Counted from the first letter of the stretch, positions 1 through 6,845 are shown. The stretch: 12,798 nt of DNA from a bacterium UBP2_UBA4780 (GCA_002403115.1 DHHE01000195.1:1974-14771), one strand, 5' to 3'. Notes: generated by a model not told the origin, from the sequence alone. Numbers and translations are program-made.

Positions 1-60
1 GGGGTGTGTAGTTGCTTTCCTGGCTTTAGCCAGGGTTTCCGAAATACAATTACACACCCC
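1..60. repeat. long inverted repeat with nested hairpin
   Basis: Bases 1-14 (GGGGTGTGTAGTTG) and 47-60 (CAATTACACACCCC) are complementary at 13 of 14 positions, and the one mismatch is a G:T wobble. Inside, TTTC (16-19) can pair with GAAA (41-44). CCTGGC (19-24) pairs perfectly with GCCAGG (29-34) across a TTTA loop. The structure resembles a small palindromic mobile element such as a MITE or REP-like unit, or the end of an IS200/IS605-type element, but no transposase is visible. The repeat starts at the first base of the window, so it may continue to the left. Confidence 0.6.
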
Positions 61-63
61 CGC

Positions 64-80
64 CCCCTCTTATAGAGGGG
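64..80. repeat. short perfect hairpin
   Basis: CCCCTCT (64-70) pairs with AGAGGGG (74-80) around a three-base TAT loop. It begins three bases after the 1-60 inverted repeat ends, and the two could be parts of one element. There is no T-run on either side, so it is not a standard intrinsic terminator, though it could slow transcription leaving the upstream operon. It resembles C-rich intergenic palindromes of the form CCCCTCT...AGAGGGG common in environmental genomes. Confidence 0.5.
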
Positions 81-136
81 ACAAGCAGTCTGGTTATTAA
101 AGCGTTTCGTTTTCCCCTGAACGGATGGGATAATCA

Positions 137-145
137 TGTTATAAT
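137..145 (+). promoter_or_regulatory. possible extended -10 promoter
   Basis: TGTTATAAT matches the extended -10 consensus (TGnTATAAT) exactly. The best -35 candidate at 17 bp spacing (CTGAAC, 117-122) is poor. No gene follows on the plus strand; transcription from here would cross repeat DNA and then run antisense to the guanylyltransferase gene. It may be a chance match in AT-rich DNA. Confidence 0.25.
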
Positions 146-148
146 ATC

Positions 149-181
149 TTAGTGCACTTTGAGTCTTAGTGGTTCAAAATA
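149..181. repeat. fragment of a common intergenic repeat type
   Basis: The core CACTTTGAGTCTTAGTGGTT (155-174), followed by CAAAATA, resembles a repeat I recall from many bacterial genomes (a CTTTGTGTCTTTGTGGTTCAAA-like unit). The call rests on memory of that pattern and on the lack of coding potential; only one copy is in the window. Confidence 0.35.
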
Positions 182-275
182 TATTATGCAATGGTTCGGC
201 AAGTTCACCACAGGTTTTGCATGGAATTTCACCCGTTAGTAACAAAGGGAAACTCTAAACCCATTTCGCCTCTGT

Positions 276-320
276 TTCGACAAGGCCTGTCCTGTGCATA
301 GTCGAAGGGCTCAACATGAC
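276..320. repeat. intergenic repeat with TTCGAC/GTCGAA ends
   Basis: TTCGAC (276-281) and GTCGAA (301-306) form an inverted repeat around GGCCTGTCCTG-type sequence, followed by GGGCTCAACATGAC. The arrangement resembles a widespread CCTGTCCTGAGC...GTCGAAGG family of non-coding repeats. A related fragment, GAACCGAGTCGAAGCATGGC, follows at 349-368. The family assignment is from memory of the pattern and was not searched. Confidence 0.45.
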
Positions 321-339
321 AAAATGCCGTATTTTTCGT

Positions 340-367
340 GTCTTGCTGAACCGAGTCGAAGCATGGC
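340..367. repeat. second GTCGAAGC-type repeat fragment
   Basis: TTGCTGAACCGAGTCGAAGC (343-362) followed by ATGGC resembles the TGCTGAGCCTGTCGAAGCATGG form of the same repeat family as the element at 276-320. The shared core with that copy is GTCGAAG. It is degenerate and has no coding potential. Confidence 0.35.
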
Positions 368-470
368 TACTTCTTAAAGATTAATTTTAGAGGCGCCCTT
401 CATTCTTATCCACCGAAACAACCCAAGAAGATAATTTTAGCGTCATTCAGTGTTTTTCGGTGGCGGGGCC

Positions 471-1562
471 TCAGATGAATTCTTTTTCCCCGGCCCGCCC
501 CAGCTCCTCGACCACCCGCCGCACATCCTGGGCCCGGTCCCGGCGGCAGACCAGCACCGCGTTGCCCGAGCGCACCACGATGAGATCCTCCACCCCCAGC
601 AGGGCCACCAATCCCTGGTCGGAGACCACGATGCTGTTTGACGAGTCCAGGGACAGGGCCCGGCCCGACAGCCTGTTGCCGGAGCCGTCCTCCCGGTAGT
701 ACCTGGCGGCCGCCTCCCACGATCCCAGGTCGTCCCAGCCGAAATCGCCCTCGACCACGGCTACCCTGTCCGCCTTCTCCATCACCCCGTAGTCGATGGA
801 TATCCCTTCCAGCGGCTGGAAGTATTCGCCGAACGCCTCCGGACCGGCCGCCAGCCCGCCCCGTCCCTGCCAGTCCATGGTCGCCCGGTGGAGCGCCGGC
901 ATGTGCTTCCTGAGGTTGTCCAGTATCACCGGGACCGACCAGGCGAAGATTCCGCCGTTCCAGTAGAATCTCCCCGAGGCCACGAAGCCCTGGGCCGTCT
1001 CCCGGTCGGGCTTCTCCCGGAAGCTTTTCACCGCAAAGCAGCCGCCGCCGACGGCCTCGCCCCGCTCGACGTATCCGTAGCCGGTCTCGGGGCGGTCGGG
1101 CCTGATGCCGATGGTGGCCAGGTATCCCCGCTCCGCCAGCTCCGCCGCCCGGCCCAGCGCCGACCGGAAACCAGGGACGTCCCGGATGTGGTGGTCCGAG
1201 GGCAGCACCAGCATCACCGCCTCCGGGTCCGACCTGGCGATCTCCGAGGCGGCCATGGCGATGGCCGGCGCCGTGTTCCTGCCCAGCGGCTCGCCAATCA
1301 CCCTGGGACCCGGGCCGACCACCGAACCGACCGCCCCGGCCAGGTCGGCGCTGGTGACGATCCACTGCCTGGGGGGCGGGGCCAGCGGCTCCACCCGGGC
1401 CAGGGTCTCCTCGATCATGGTCCGGCCGCCGGTCAGGGCCTGGAGCTGCTTGGGTCGGGCCGCCCGGCTCTTGGGCCAGAACCTCTCCCCCCGGCCTCCG
1501 GCCAGGACGACGGCGTAGGTGGCTCTCACCTTTTCATCCATTTTCCGTTCAAGATGGGCCAT
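471..1562 (-). CDS. manC: mannose-1-phosphate guanylyltransferase (GDP-mannose pyrophosphorylase)
   Basis: A 363-residue protein of the nucleotidyltransferase type that joins mannose-1-phosphate to GTP to make GDP-mannose in the cytoplasm, a donor for envelope polysaccharides. The N-terminal nucleotide-binding signature AGGRGERFWPKSR...PKQ is at about residues 21-39. VLPSDHH near 115-125, FREKPD, WNGGIFAW and SIDYGVMEKA...GWDDLGSW follow in the order typical of the family. The length fits the monofunctional form; the isomerase domain of bifunctional ManC/AlgA is absent. The start at 1562 lies 6 bp past the hldD stop. An alternative ATG at 1541 gives a protein seven residues shorter, and neither has a strong ribosome binding site. 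It is the last gene of the long operon. The family is confident; whether the sugar is strictly mannose is inferred from similarity. Confidence 0.92.
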   Translation of the reverse strand: MAHLERKMDEKVRATYAVVLAGGRGERFWPKSRAARPKQLQALTGGRTMIEETLARVEPLAPPPRQWIVTSADLAGAVGSVVGPGPRVIGEPLGRNTAPAIAMAASEIARSDPEAVMLVLPSDHHIRDVPGFRSALGRAAELAERGYLATIGIRPDRPETGYGYVERGEAVGGGCFAVKSFREKPDRETAQGFVASGRFYWNGGIFAWSVPVILDNLRKHMPALHRATMDWQGRGGLAAGPEAFGEYFQPLEGISIDYGVMEKADRVAVVEGDFGWDDLGSWEAAARYYREDGSGNRLSGRALSLDSSNSIVVSDQGLVALLGVEDLIVVRSGNAVLVCRRDRAQDVRRVVEELGRAGEKEFI

Positions 1563-1568
1563 TCGGCT

Positions 1569-2555
1569 CTAAAGGTACCGGTCTCTCCCCTGCAAGTAAT
1601 TGGCAATATAGTCGGCAACTCCCTCCTCCAAACAGGCAAAACCCTTGCTGTAACCGGCCTGCTGCCGCAACTTGGCCATCGGGGCTTCGGTATGGTACTG
1701 ATATTGATTCTTGATTTCTTCGGGCATTTCTATCCACTCGATGTTATCGCCGCTTTTTCCCATCGCTTTCAAGGCGATTCCCGCCAGATCCAGGAAGCTC
1801 CTCGCCTGACCGGTCCCCACGTTGTAAATGCCGTTCGCTGTTGAACCCTTCACGGCATGCAGGTGCAGCAGAACGCCCACCGCGTCTTTGACATAGACAA
1901 AATCCCTTTTTTGCATGCCGTCAGGACAATCGTCCCTGTATGACTTGAACAGCTTGACCGCGCCAGCTGCAAGCACGTCGTTGTAGGCGTGATAAGCGAC
2001 GCTGGCCTGGGGACCCTTGTGGTATTCCTGGGGGCCGTAGACATTGAAGAACTTCAGGCCGTACCACCGGGGCGGGGCTTCCTTCTGGCCGAGGACCCAC
2101 TGGTCGAAAAGCTGCTTGGAATAGCCGTACGGATTTATCGGACGCAGACGATCGATGACGCCATGCTCGTCGTTATATCCGTTATCGCCGTTTCCGTATG
2201 TCGCGGCCGAGGAGGCGTAGATAAAAGGGATGCCCTTATCGCGGCAGAACCGGAACAAATACTGCGAGTATTCGAGATTGTTTTTCACAAGATAGTCAAC
2301 ATTGCTTTCGGTGGTGGAGGTGCTCGCCCCGAGATGAAAAACCGTTTCCACGGATTCATCGGCCCCCGGGCCCGTCAGCCATGATTTGAGCTCGTCCTTG
2401 TGCAGGTATTTGAAATACTTTCTCTTGACCGTGTTTTTCCACTTGGCGCCGTCTCCCAGGCGGTCGACGACGACGATATCGTCGATGCCCTGGTTGTTAA
2501 GACCCCACAAAAGGGCGCTGCCGATGAAGCCGGCGCCGCCTGTCAGCATTATCAT
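1569..2555 (-). CDS. hldD: ADP-L-glycero-D-manno-heptose 6-epimerase
   Basis: A 328-residue short-chain-dehydrogenase-type epimerase that converts ADP-D-glycero-D-manno-heptose to the L,D form, the donor for LPS inner-core heptose. The NAD(P)-binding motif GGAGFIG is at residues 6-12. YASSAATYG near 113-121 supplies the catalytic serine, and Y143-x3-K147 (YGYSK) is the catalytic pair. FFNVYGP and GMQKRDFVYVKD are hallmarks of HldD/RfaD. The start ATG is preceded by GGGGA with 8 bp spacing. It sits 81 bp after the DUF3108 gene and 6 bp before manC. It works naturally with the two family-9 transferases upstream in the same operon. Its base composition is notably lower in GC (about 47-60% in lines I counted) than its neighbours (75-77% in lines I counted), which suggests it was acquired separately. 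Family assignment is very strong. Confidence 0.95.
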   Translation of the reverse strand: MIMLTGGAGFIGSALLWGLNNQGIDDIVVVDRLGDGAKWKNTVKRKYFKYLHKDELKSWLTGPGADESVETVFHLGASTSTTESNVDYLVKNNLEYSQYLFRFCRDKGIPFIYASSAATYGNGDNGYNDEHGVIDRLRPINPYGYSKQLFDQWVLGQKEAPPRWYGLKFFNVYGPQEYHKGPQASVAYHAYNDVLAAGAVKLFKSYRDDCPDGMQKRDFVYVKDAVGVLLHLHAVKGSTANGIYNVGTGQARSFLDLAGIALKAMGKSGDNIEWIEMPEEIKNQYQYHTEAPMAKLRQQAGYSKGFACLEEGVADYIANYLQGRDRYL

Positions 2556-2563
2556 CTTACGTT

Positions 2564-2568
2564 TCCCC
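2564..2568 (-). promoter_or_regulatory. ribosome binding site of hldD
   Basis: On the minus strand GGGGA lies 8 bp before the hldD ATG. The wider sequence GGGGAAACGT also precedes the outer-membrane protein gene start at 6819. Confidence 0.6.
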
Positions 2569-2636
2569 GCTGGTTTTCATGTTATCGGCCCGCCGCCCCG
2601 CCGCCAAGGCTTCTCAAACCCCCGGAACACGATCGA

Positions 2637-3386
2637 TCACTCCAGGGGCGGATAGTATTCCTTGAGGACGCCGTTGATGGAGCCGATGACGATCTTGCTC
2701 TTCATCAGCACCGGGATGCGCCTTTGGTCGTCGGTCAGCCACACCCACAGCCGGCCCTTGTGCTCGAACAGTCCCGGGGTGCGCAGCACCGGTTCCACCA
2801 CCAGGCAGTCGACCTTGCCGAAGATGGTGTTCAGCCTTTCCCGGCGCAGCACTCGCACCTCCAGCGGGTAGTTGCGCTTGTCGGTGTGGTTGTCGATGTA
2901 GATGGACTTGCCCACCTCCATCGGAAACAGCCGGTAGTAGAACAGGGTCAGCAGGATGTCCCGGGAGCCCGGCACCAGGTCCACCGCCTGGCCGGTGCTG
3001 TAGTGCGCCTTGTTGGCCTGGTGGTCGAACTCCACCTCCTCCTCGTGGCGGTAGCTTCCCTCCCGGATCCTCTTCTGGAACTTCAGCGACACCAGGGCCT
3101 CGGCGTCGACGAAGGACTCGGAGCGGTCGTGCACCCGGTAGAACTTGGAGAAGAACGGATTGGACCAGGTCTCGTTGACCAGATGGTAGGCCGGGCGTCC
3201 CCGGGCGTAGGTCAGCTGGCTGTCTATTCTTATATAGGAGAATCCGGCGTTGATCCCGGCGTATTCGATTGAGTACAGCAGCTTCTCGCCGCGCTGCAGC
3301 CTGGCGCCCGGGGCCAGGGCCGTGGCGGTCTGGCCCAGGCAGGCCGGGGCCAGCATCAGCGTCGTGCAGGCGATTTTTCCGATCAT
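2637..3386 (-). CDS. DUF3108 domain protein, exported
   Basis: A 249-residue protein matching the DUF3108 family, whose members are predicted periplasmic or outer-membrane-associated beta-rich proteins of unknown function. A hydrophobic N-terminus (residues 1 to about 22, MIGKIACTTLMLAPACLG) looks like a signal peptide. APAC at 13-16 is only a poor lipobox match, so I do not call a lipoprotein. The mature part opens with GEKLLYSIEYAGINAGFSY, the usual DUF3108 beginning, and ends with IGSINGVLKEYYP. The frame stays open for another 103 codons upstream, but that part is out-of-frame glycosyltransferase sequence. I choose ATG 3386 because it overlaps the previous stop as ATGA and gives a signal peptide. 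Its place among LPS-type genes suggests an envelope role, which is inference. Confidence 0.85.
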   Translation of the reverse strand: MIGKIACTTLMLAPACLGQTATALAPGARLQRGEKLLYSIEYAGINAGFSYIRIDSQLTYARGRPAYHLVNETWSNPFFSKFYRVHDRSESFVDAEALVSLKFQKRIREGSYRHEEEVEFDHQANKAHYSTGQAVDLVPGSRDILLTLFYYRLFPMEVGKSIYIDNHTDKRNYPLEVRVLRRERLNTIFGKVDCLVVEPVLRTPGLFEHKGRLWVWLTDDQRRIPVLMKSKIVIGSINGVLKEYYPPLE

Positions 3387-4417
3387 GGCTTTTGCAGCAT
3401 CTCCAAGGCTTTGGCGAAGACCGACTCGACCGTCAGCGACTCCATGCAGTCCCAGTGCCGGCAGCTTTCCCCGGAACAGCGATCGCAGGCCGGCGCCTCC
3501 GGGACCAGGGCGAGATGCCCCGGACCATACGGCCCCCAGCGCCGGGGCAGGCACGGCTTGACCGGGCAGTATATGCCCAATGCCCGGGCCCCGGCGGCCG
3601 AGGCGATGTGCAGCGGCCCGGTGCTGTTGGACACCACCAGCCCGGCCAGAGACAGCGCCGCCGCCAGCTCCCCCAGGGCCAGGCCCGACAACCACCCCGG
3701 GCGGGACGAGAGCATCGGCTCCAGCCTGCCGCGCAGCGCCTCCTCGCCCGGGCCCAGGGTGACGGCCACCGCCAAGCCCGCTCCGGACAGCCGGTCGATC
3801 AGCGCCCCGAAGTTCCGCAGGGGCCAGTCCCTGGCCGAGCCGCCGCTGCCGGGATGCACCACTACTATTTCTTTTCCGGATTGCGCGCCCAGGGTCCCGG
3901 CGGCGGCTTCCCGAGACGCGGGCACGACGTTCAGCCTGGGCAGCCAGCGCTTTTTCACGATCTCCTCGGAAGCCCCCAGCCCCAGGCCCCGGTCCACCAG
4001 CTCCAGGTTCAGCTCCAGCTCGTGCCTCCGGCTGTCCCTCCGGTGCAGCGGCACCCGGCGGTTAAGCAGAAAACTGTATGAACGATAGGCGGTTCCGATG
4101 CGGACGGGGATCCGCGCCAGGAACAGCGCGGCCGCCAGCCTGGCGGTGGGATGCAGCAGCACCGCCGCGTCGTATTTCCCGGCCGATATCCTTCGCGACA
4201 ACCGCCAGGCGCCAGTGCCGGGTTCGTCCTCGAGCACCGAATCAACGTCCGGGGCCATGGCGGCCAGGGGCGCGGTGTACGGTCTGGTGAGGAAGTGCAC
4301 CCCGGCCCCGGGCAGCCGGCTCTTGATGAGGCCGGCCGACGGCAGGGAGAGCACCACGTCGCCGATGCGGTCGGTGCGGACCAGCAGTATCCTCTTGGGG
4401 GCGGGGACGGGCTTCAC
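3383..4417 (-). CDS. glycosyltransferase family 9 (heptosyltransferase-like)
   Basis: A 344-residue GT-B fold transferase of the ADP-heptose:LPS heptosyltransferase family (WaaC/WaaF type), probably adding heptose to the LPS core at the cytoplasmic face of the inner membrane. The N-terminal motif is ILLVRTDRIGDVVLSLP (10-26). The donor-binding half has HPGSGGSARDWPL (189-200) and NSTGPLHIASAAGA (264-277). Near the C-terminus is a cysteine cluster C311-x2-C314-x4-C319-x4-C324, with the same spacing as in the preceding transferase. The start is GTG 4417, overlapping the previous stop as GTGA; there is no ATG nearby and the conserved motif begins within ten residues. It overlaps DUF3108 by 4 bp, so translation is probably coupled. 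Which core position it modifies cannot be told from sequence. Confidence 0.88.
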   Translation of the reverse strand: MKPVPAPKRILLVRTDRIGDVVLSLPSAGLIKSRLPGAGVHFLTRPYTAPLAAMAPDVDSVLEDEPGTGAWRLSRRISAGKYDAAVLLHPTARLAAALFLARIPVRIGTAYRSYSFLLNRRVPLHRRDSRRHELELNLELVDRGLGLGASEEIVKKRWLPRLNVVPASREAAAGTLGAQSGKEIVVVHPGSGGSARDWPLRNFGALIDRLSGAGLAVAVTLGPGEEALRGRLEPMLSSRPGWLSGLALGELAAALSLAGLVVSNSTGPLHIASAAGARALGIYCPVKPCLPRRWGPYGPGHLALVPEAPACDRCSGESCRHWDCMESLTVESVFAKALEMLQKP

Positions 4418-5538
4418 CGCCCCGGCTGCTCCAGCCTGCGCGCCCCCCGCGCCACCGCCGCCAGCATGGCCTCCGTGTCCAGTTCCCTGACGCAGCTCAG
4501 GCGGTCGCAGCTCTTCCTCCAGCAGGGGGCGCAGTCGAGACTGGAGACTATCTTCTCCCCCCGCCCGAACAGTTCTATCTCCGGGGCGCACGACAGGCCG
4601 AACCAGGCCACCACCCATTTCCTGAGGGCTATGGCCATGTGCATGGCCGAGGTGTCCCCGGTGACCACCAGGTCGCAAGCCTGTATGTAGACGATGCCCC
4701 GGCGCAGGCCCTGGTCGGTCGGGCTGTTGATCACCGACGTCCCGGCCTTCCTCCTGATCTCCAGGTTGCGCTCGGTCTCGGCCTTGCCGCCCAGCAGCAC
4801 CAGCCTGGCCTTGGGCAGGACCTGCCGGATGCGCCGGATCAGCCACAGGTGCTGCTCCACCGTCATCTTCTTGTTGGGAAAGAGGTCGGAGCAGCCCGTG
4901 TTGAACCCGATGGCGATGTCCCCGTCGCCGATCTTGTTCCTGCGCCGGAACTCCCTGGCCAGGTCCTTCTCCTGCCCGGTCAGCTCCAGGACGTACTCGT
5001 CGTTGCGGTAGTCCAGCTTCAGGGCCTGGGCCAGGAAACGCACCCCGGCCACCTGGTTCTCCTTGAACTTGAGACGGTCGTCCAGCCCCAGGCGGTAGGC
5101 GTAATCCGCCTCCCGGTTGAACGGGGCGATGGCCCCGTCCCGGTCCAGGCCGAAGCCCAGCTTCATTCGGGCCGGCACCATCATGGCCAGGGCGTCGGAG
5201 CGGGGCGACTTGTCGACCGAGTACAGGCGGTGGTAACGCATCGACTGGAGTATGGTGACCGTCTCGAAGTCGTACGGCCAGATCCGGTCGATGAGCGGGT
5301 TGTTGGCCAGCAGCGGCACGGCCGCCGGCAGGGTCACCCAGTGGACGGTGGAGTCCGGGTCCCGGCGCTTGACGGCCGGCAGCAGGGCCGTGGTCATCAG
5401 CACCGCGCCCAGCGCGTCCAGGTTGATTATCAGGACCTTTTTGCCGCGCGGTTGTCGCTGGAGGCAACCGGCGCAGACCATGCCCGGTGCGCAGGGCTTG
5501 TAGCCGGTGAACCGCCTGCAGTCGATCGTTCTCTTCAA
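4414..5538 (-). CDS. glycosyltransferase family 9 with two four-cysteine clusters
   Basis: A 374-residue family-9 transferase, more divergent than its downstream neighbour. After a 30-residue N-terminal extension comes KVLIINLDALGAVLMTTALLP (34-54), the usual start of the fold. FNTGCSDLFPNKKM (212-225) and GDTSAMHMAIALRK (294-307) are the donor-site motifs. The extension holds C7-x8-C16-x5-C22-x2-C25 and the C-terminus holds C336-x2-C339-x4-C344-x4-C349; these could bind zinc or an iron-sulfur cluster. The start codon is TTG at 5538, supported by GGGAGG four bases upstream and by the cysteine motif beginning right after it. It overlaps the next transferase gene by 4 bp. ADP-heptose is the likely donor because hldD is in the same operon, but another sugar is possible. 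Confidence 0.85.
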   Translation of the reverse strand: MKRTIDCRRFTGYKPCAPGMVCAGCLQRQPRGKKVLIINLDALGAVLMTTALLPAVKRRDPDSTVHWVTLPAAVPLLANNPLIDRIWPYDFETVTILQSMRYHRLYSVDKSPRSDALAMMVPARMKLGFGLDRDGAIAPFNREADYAYRLGLDDRLKFKENQVAGVRFLAQALKLDYRNDEYVLELTGQEKDLAREFRRRNKIGDGDIAIGFNTGCSDLFPNKKMTVEQHLWLIRRIRQVLPKARLVLLGGKAETERNLEIRRKAGTSVINSPTDQGLRRGIVYIQACDLVVTGDTSAMHMAIALRKWVVAWFGLSCAPEIELFGRGEKIVSSLDCAPCWRKSCDRLSCVRELDTEAMLAAVARGARRLEQPGR

Positions 5539-5542
5539 TCTG

Positions 5543-5548
5543 CCTCCC
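5543..5548 (-). promoter_or_regulatory. ribosome binding site fixing a TTG start
   Basis: GGGAGG lies four bases before the TTG at 5538. It is the strongest Shine-Dalgarno sequence I noticed in the window and decides the non-ATG start of the cysteine-rich glycosyltransferase. Confidence 0.7.
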
Positions 5549-5568
5549 GTTTCGTCCCGGCTTCCGGC

Positions 5569-6819
5569 TCAGAGCGTCAGGGCGAAGGCGGCCCCGACCG
5601 ACAGCCGCGGCAGCCGGTAGCGGGACACGTCCATTACCTCGTAGTAAGACCGCTGGGGCTCGGACCCGGCCGGGGTGTAGATCTCCTCCACCGCCATGGC
5701 CAGGGGCCGGAAGCCCCCGGTGCCCAGGCGGTAGGTGGCCAGGAAGTTGAACCCCATCCGCCCCGGCCGCCACTCGATGCCGGCCCGCAGGAAGGGCACC
5801 GACGCCCGGTCCTTTACGTTGCCTCCGGACGGAAGCGGCCCCTCCGGCGACAGAAAGTATCCCCTGACCTCGGACGCCCCACCGGACCCGGAAAACCAAA
5901 GCCGCGACATGGAGGAGACCGTCTGCACCGAGATGGTCCTTTCCCATCCGGCCCCGGCGTAGCCATGCAGATCCCCGTACAGTTTCGCCCTTCCGCAAAG
6001 CGCGGCCGACATCGCCGAGGTGCTGACGTAGGCCAGCATCCTGGATGAATAATCAGGGTTGATCAGGTTGGTCATGGCCACCAGATACTGGCCCTCGGCC
6101 GACGAATGCCCGTGGGCGGTGTAGGCCAGGTCCAGCATCAGCCGGCTGCGCCAGGTCAGGCGCAACCCCCCGGTGAACTCGGCCGTCTCGTCGATGGCCA
6201 TCCGGGAGAGATCGACCGAAACTGAGGTGGACATCCCGGGCCGGCTGCTGGTCACAACCCGGGAGGGGTAGCCGTCTGCCAGATAACGCTCGGTGTAAAG
6301 AGCCTGGAGGTATGGCTGGAAAGCCCATGTCCGGTGCTTCCACCTGAGGTGCCGGTTCAGCATCCCGAGAAACCGCCCGGATGGGATGGTCATCTCCCTG
6401 GCGGCCACCTCCCGCCTCTCGGAATCGAGGAACCGCATGGCTATGTGGTAGGCGCCGTCGTTGCGGTCGACCTGGCCGGCGACCGTGATCTGGGCGCTGG
6501 GCCCGCCCTGTCCGGGGCCATCCGTCGCTGAAACCGCCTGTTCGGAGAGGGATTGCCTGACCTCCAGCTTCTTGATCCCGGCCAGGTGCCTGGAGATGAT
6601 CTCGGCGGTTATGGCGCCGACGTTCTCGCCCTTGAAATAATCGTTGCTGGCGAAGGGGACGACCGCGATGGATACCGTCCCTGAGGAACGGAAGGTTTTG
6701 GGGCGGGCGAAATAGTATTCGTTGACCGCCTGGTCCACCGCCCGGTCGAGTTCCGGGACGGCGCCCCGGGAGCTGGCGGCCATCGCCAGCAGTGCCGCCG
6801 CCAGCAACGGCCTTGGCAT
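5569..6819 (-). CDS. predicted outer-membrane protein with FlgO/LpoB-like N-terminal domain
   Basis: A 416-residue exported protein I cannot assign to a named family. Residues 1-20 look like a signal peptide (MPRPLLAAALLAMAASSRGA). Residues about 47-145 resemble the FlgO/CsgG/LpoB type of domain: a strand TVSIAVVPFASNDY, a helix AITAEIISRHLAGI, then KLEVRQSLSEQA and a second alternating stretch. From about 165 to the end there are many short amphipathic, aromatic-rich segments (YLQALYTERYL, GGLRLTWRSRLMLDLAYTA, LRAGIEWRPGRMGFNFLATYRLG, SVGAAFALTL) suggesting a beta-barrel, though the last residue is Leu, not the common Phe. I chose ATG 6819 because AGGGGA precedes it by nine bases. An ATG at 6846 overlapping the recR stop (TGATG, with GGAG before it) would add nine residues. 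Confidence 0.6.
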   Translation of the reverse strand: MPRPLLAAALLAMAASSRGAVPELDRAVDQAVNEYYFARPKTFRSSGTVSIAVVPFASNDYFKGENVGAITAEIISRHLAGIKKLEVRQSLSEQAVSATDGPGQGGPSAQITVAGQVDRNDGAYHIAMRFLDSERREVAAREMTIPSGRFLGMLNRHLRWKHRTWAFQPYLQALYTERYLADGYPSRVVTSSRPGMSTSVSVDLSRMAIDETAEFTGGLRLTWRSRLMLDLAYTAHGHSSAEGQYLVAMTNLINPDYSSRMLAYVSTSAMSAALCGRAKLYGDLHGYAGAGWERTISVQTVSSMSRLWFSGSGGASEVRGYFLSPEGPLPSGGNVKDRASVPFLRAGIEWRPGRMGFNFLATYRLGTGGFRPLAMAVEEIYTPAGSEPQRSYYEVMDVSRYRLPRLSVGAAFALTL

Positions 6820-6828
6820 GGACACGTT

Positions 6829-6834
6829 TCCCCT
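6829..6834 (-). promoter_or_regulatory. ribosome binding site inside the recR-OMP junction
   Basis: AGGGGA lies nine bases before ATG 6819 and favours this start over ATG 6846. It is part of GGGGAAACGT, also present before hldD. Confidence 0.5.
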
Positions 6835-6845
6835 GACCGGCGGCA

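Larger units (their letters stand above)
1..470. other. gene-free region dense in short repeats
   Basis: I find no convincing gene in this stretch. It is much richer in A and T than the coding DNA that follows. It holds two hairpin-forming inverted repeats near the left edge, a possible promoter near 140, and fragments of at least three further repeat-like sequences (near 149-181, 276-320 and 340-367). A 36-codon open frame starts at ATG 191, but it runs through repeat-like DNA and has no ribosome binding site, so I do not call it. The long minus-strand operon ends at 471. No hairpin followed by a T-run is visible here, so the operon's terminator is not obvious. An inverted repeat (410-418 with 455-463, CCACCGAAA/TTTCGGTGG) just past the last stop could form a weak stem-loop. 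Confidence 0.7.

Noticed and set aside
191..301. A 36-codon plus-strand frame in the left intergenic region.
   Set aside because: It lacks a ribosome binding site and runs through repeat-like DNA.
406..1365. A 319-codon minus-strand open frame overlapping manC.
   Set aside because: Gly/Arg-rich shadow with no family motifs; manC occupies the same DNA with clear motifs.
3387..3695. A 103-residue N-terminal extension of the DUF3108 protein.
   Set aside because: It overlaps the glycosyltransferase in another frame, has low-complexity composition, and the signal peptide starts at 3386.
3383..5998. An 871-codon minus-strand open frame that could be read as one large protein.
   Set aside because: Only its last 344 codons are the glycosyltransferase; the remainder is Gly/Pro/Arg-rich shadow of the cysteine-rich transferase and the outer-membrane protein gene in other frames.
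4639..6048. A 469-codon plus-strand open frame.
   Set aside because: Antisense shadow of high-GC genes, rich in Gly, Gln, His and Pro, with no recognisable motif.
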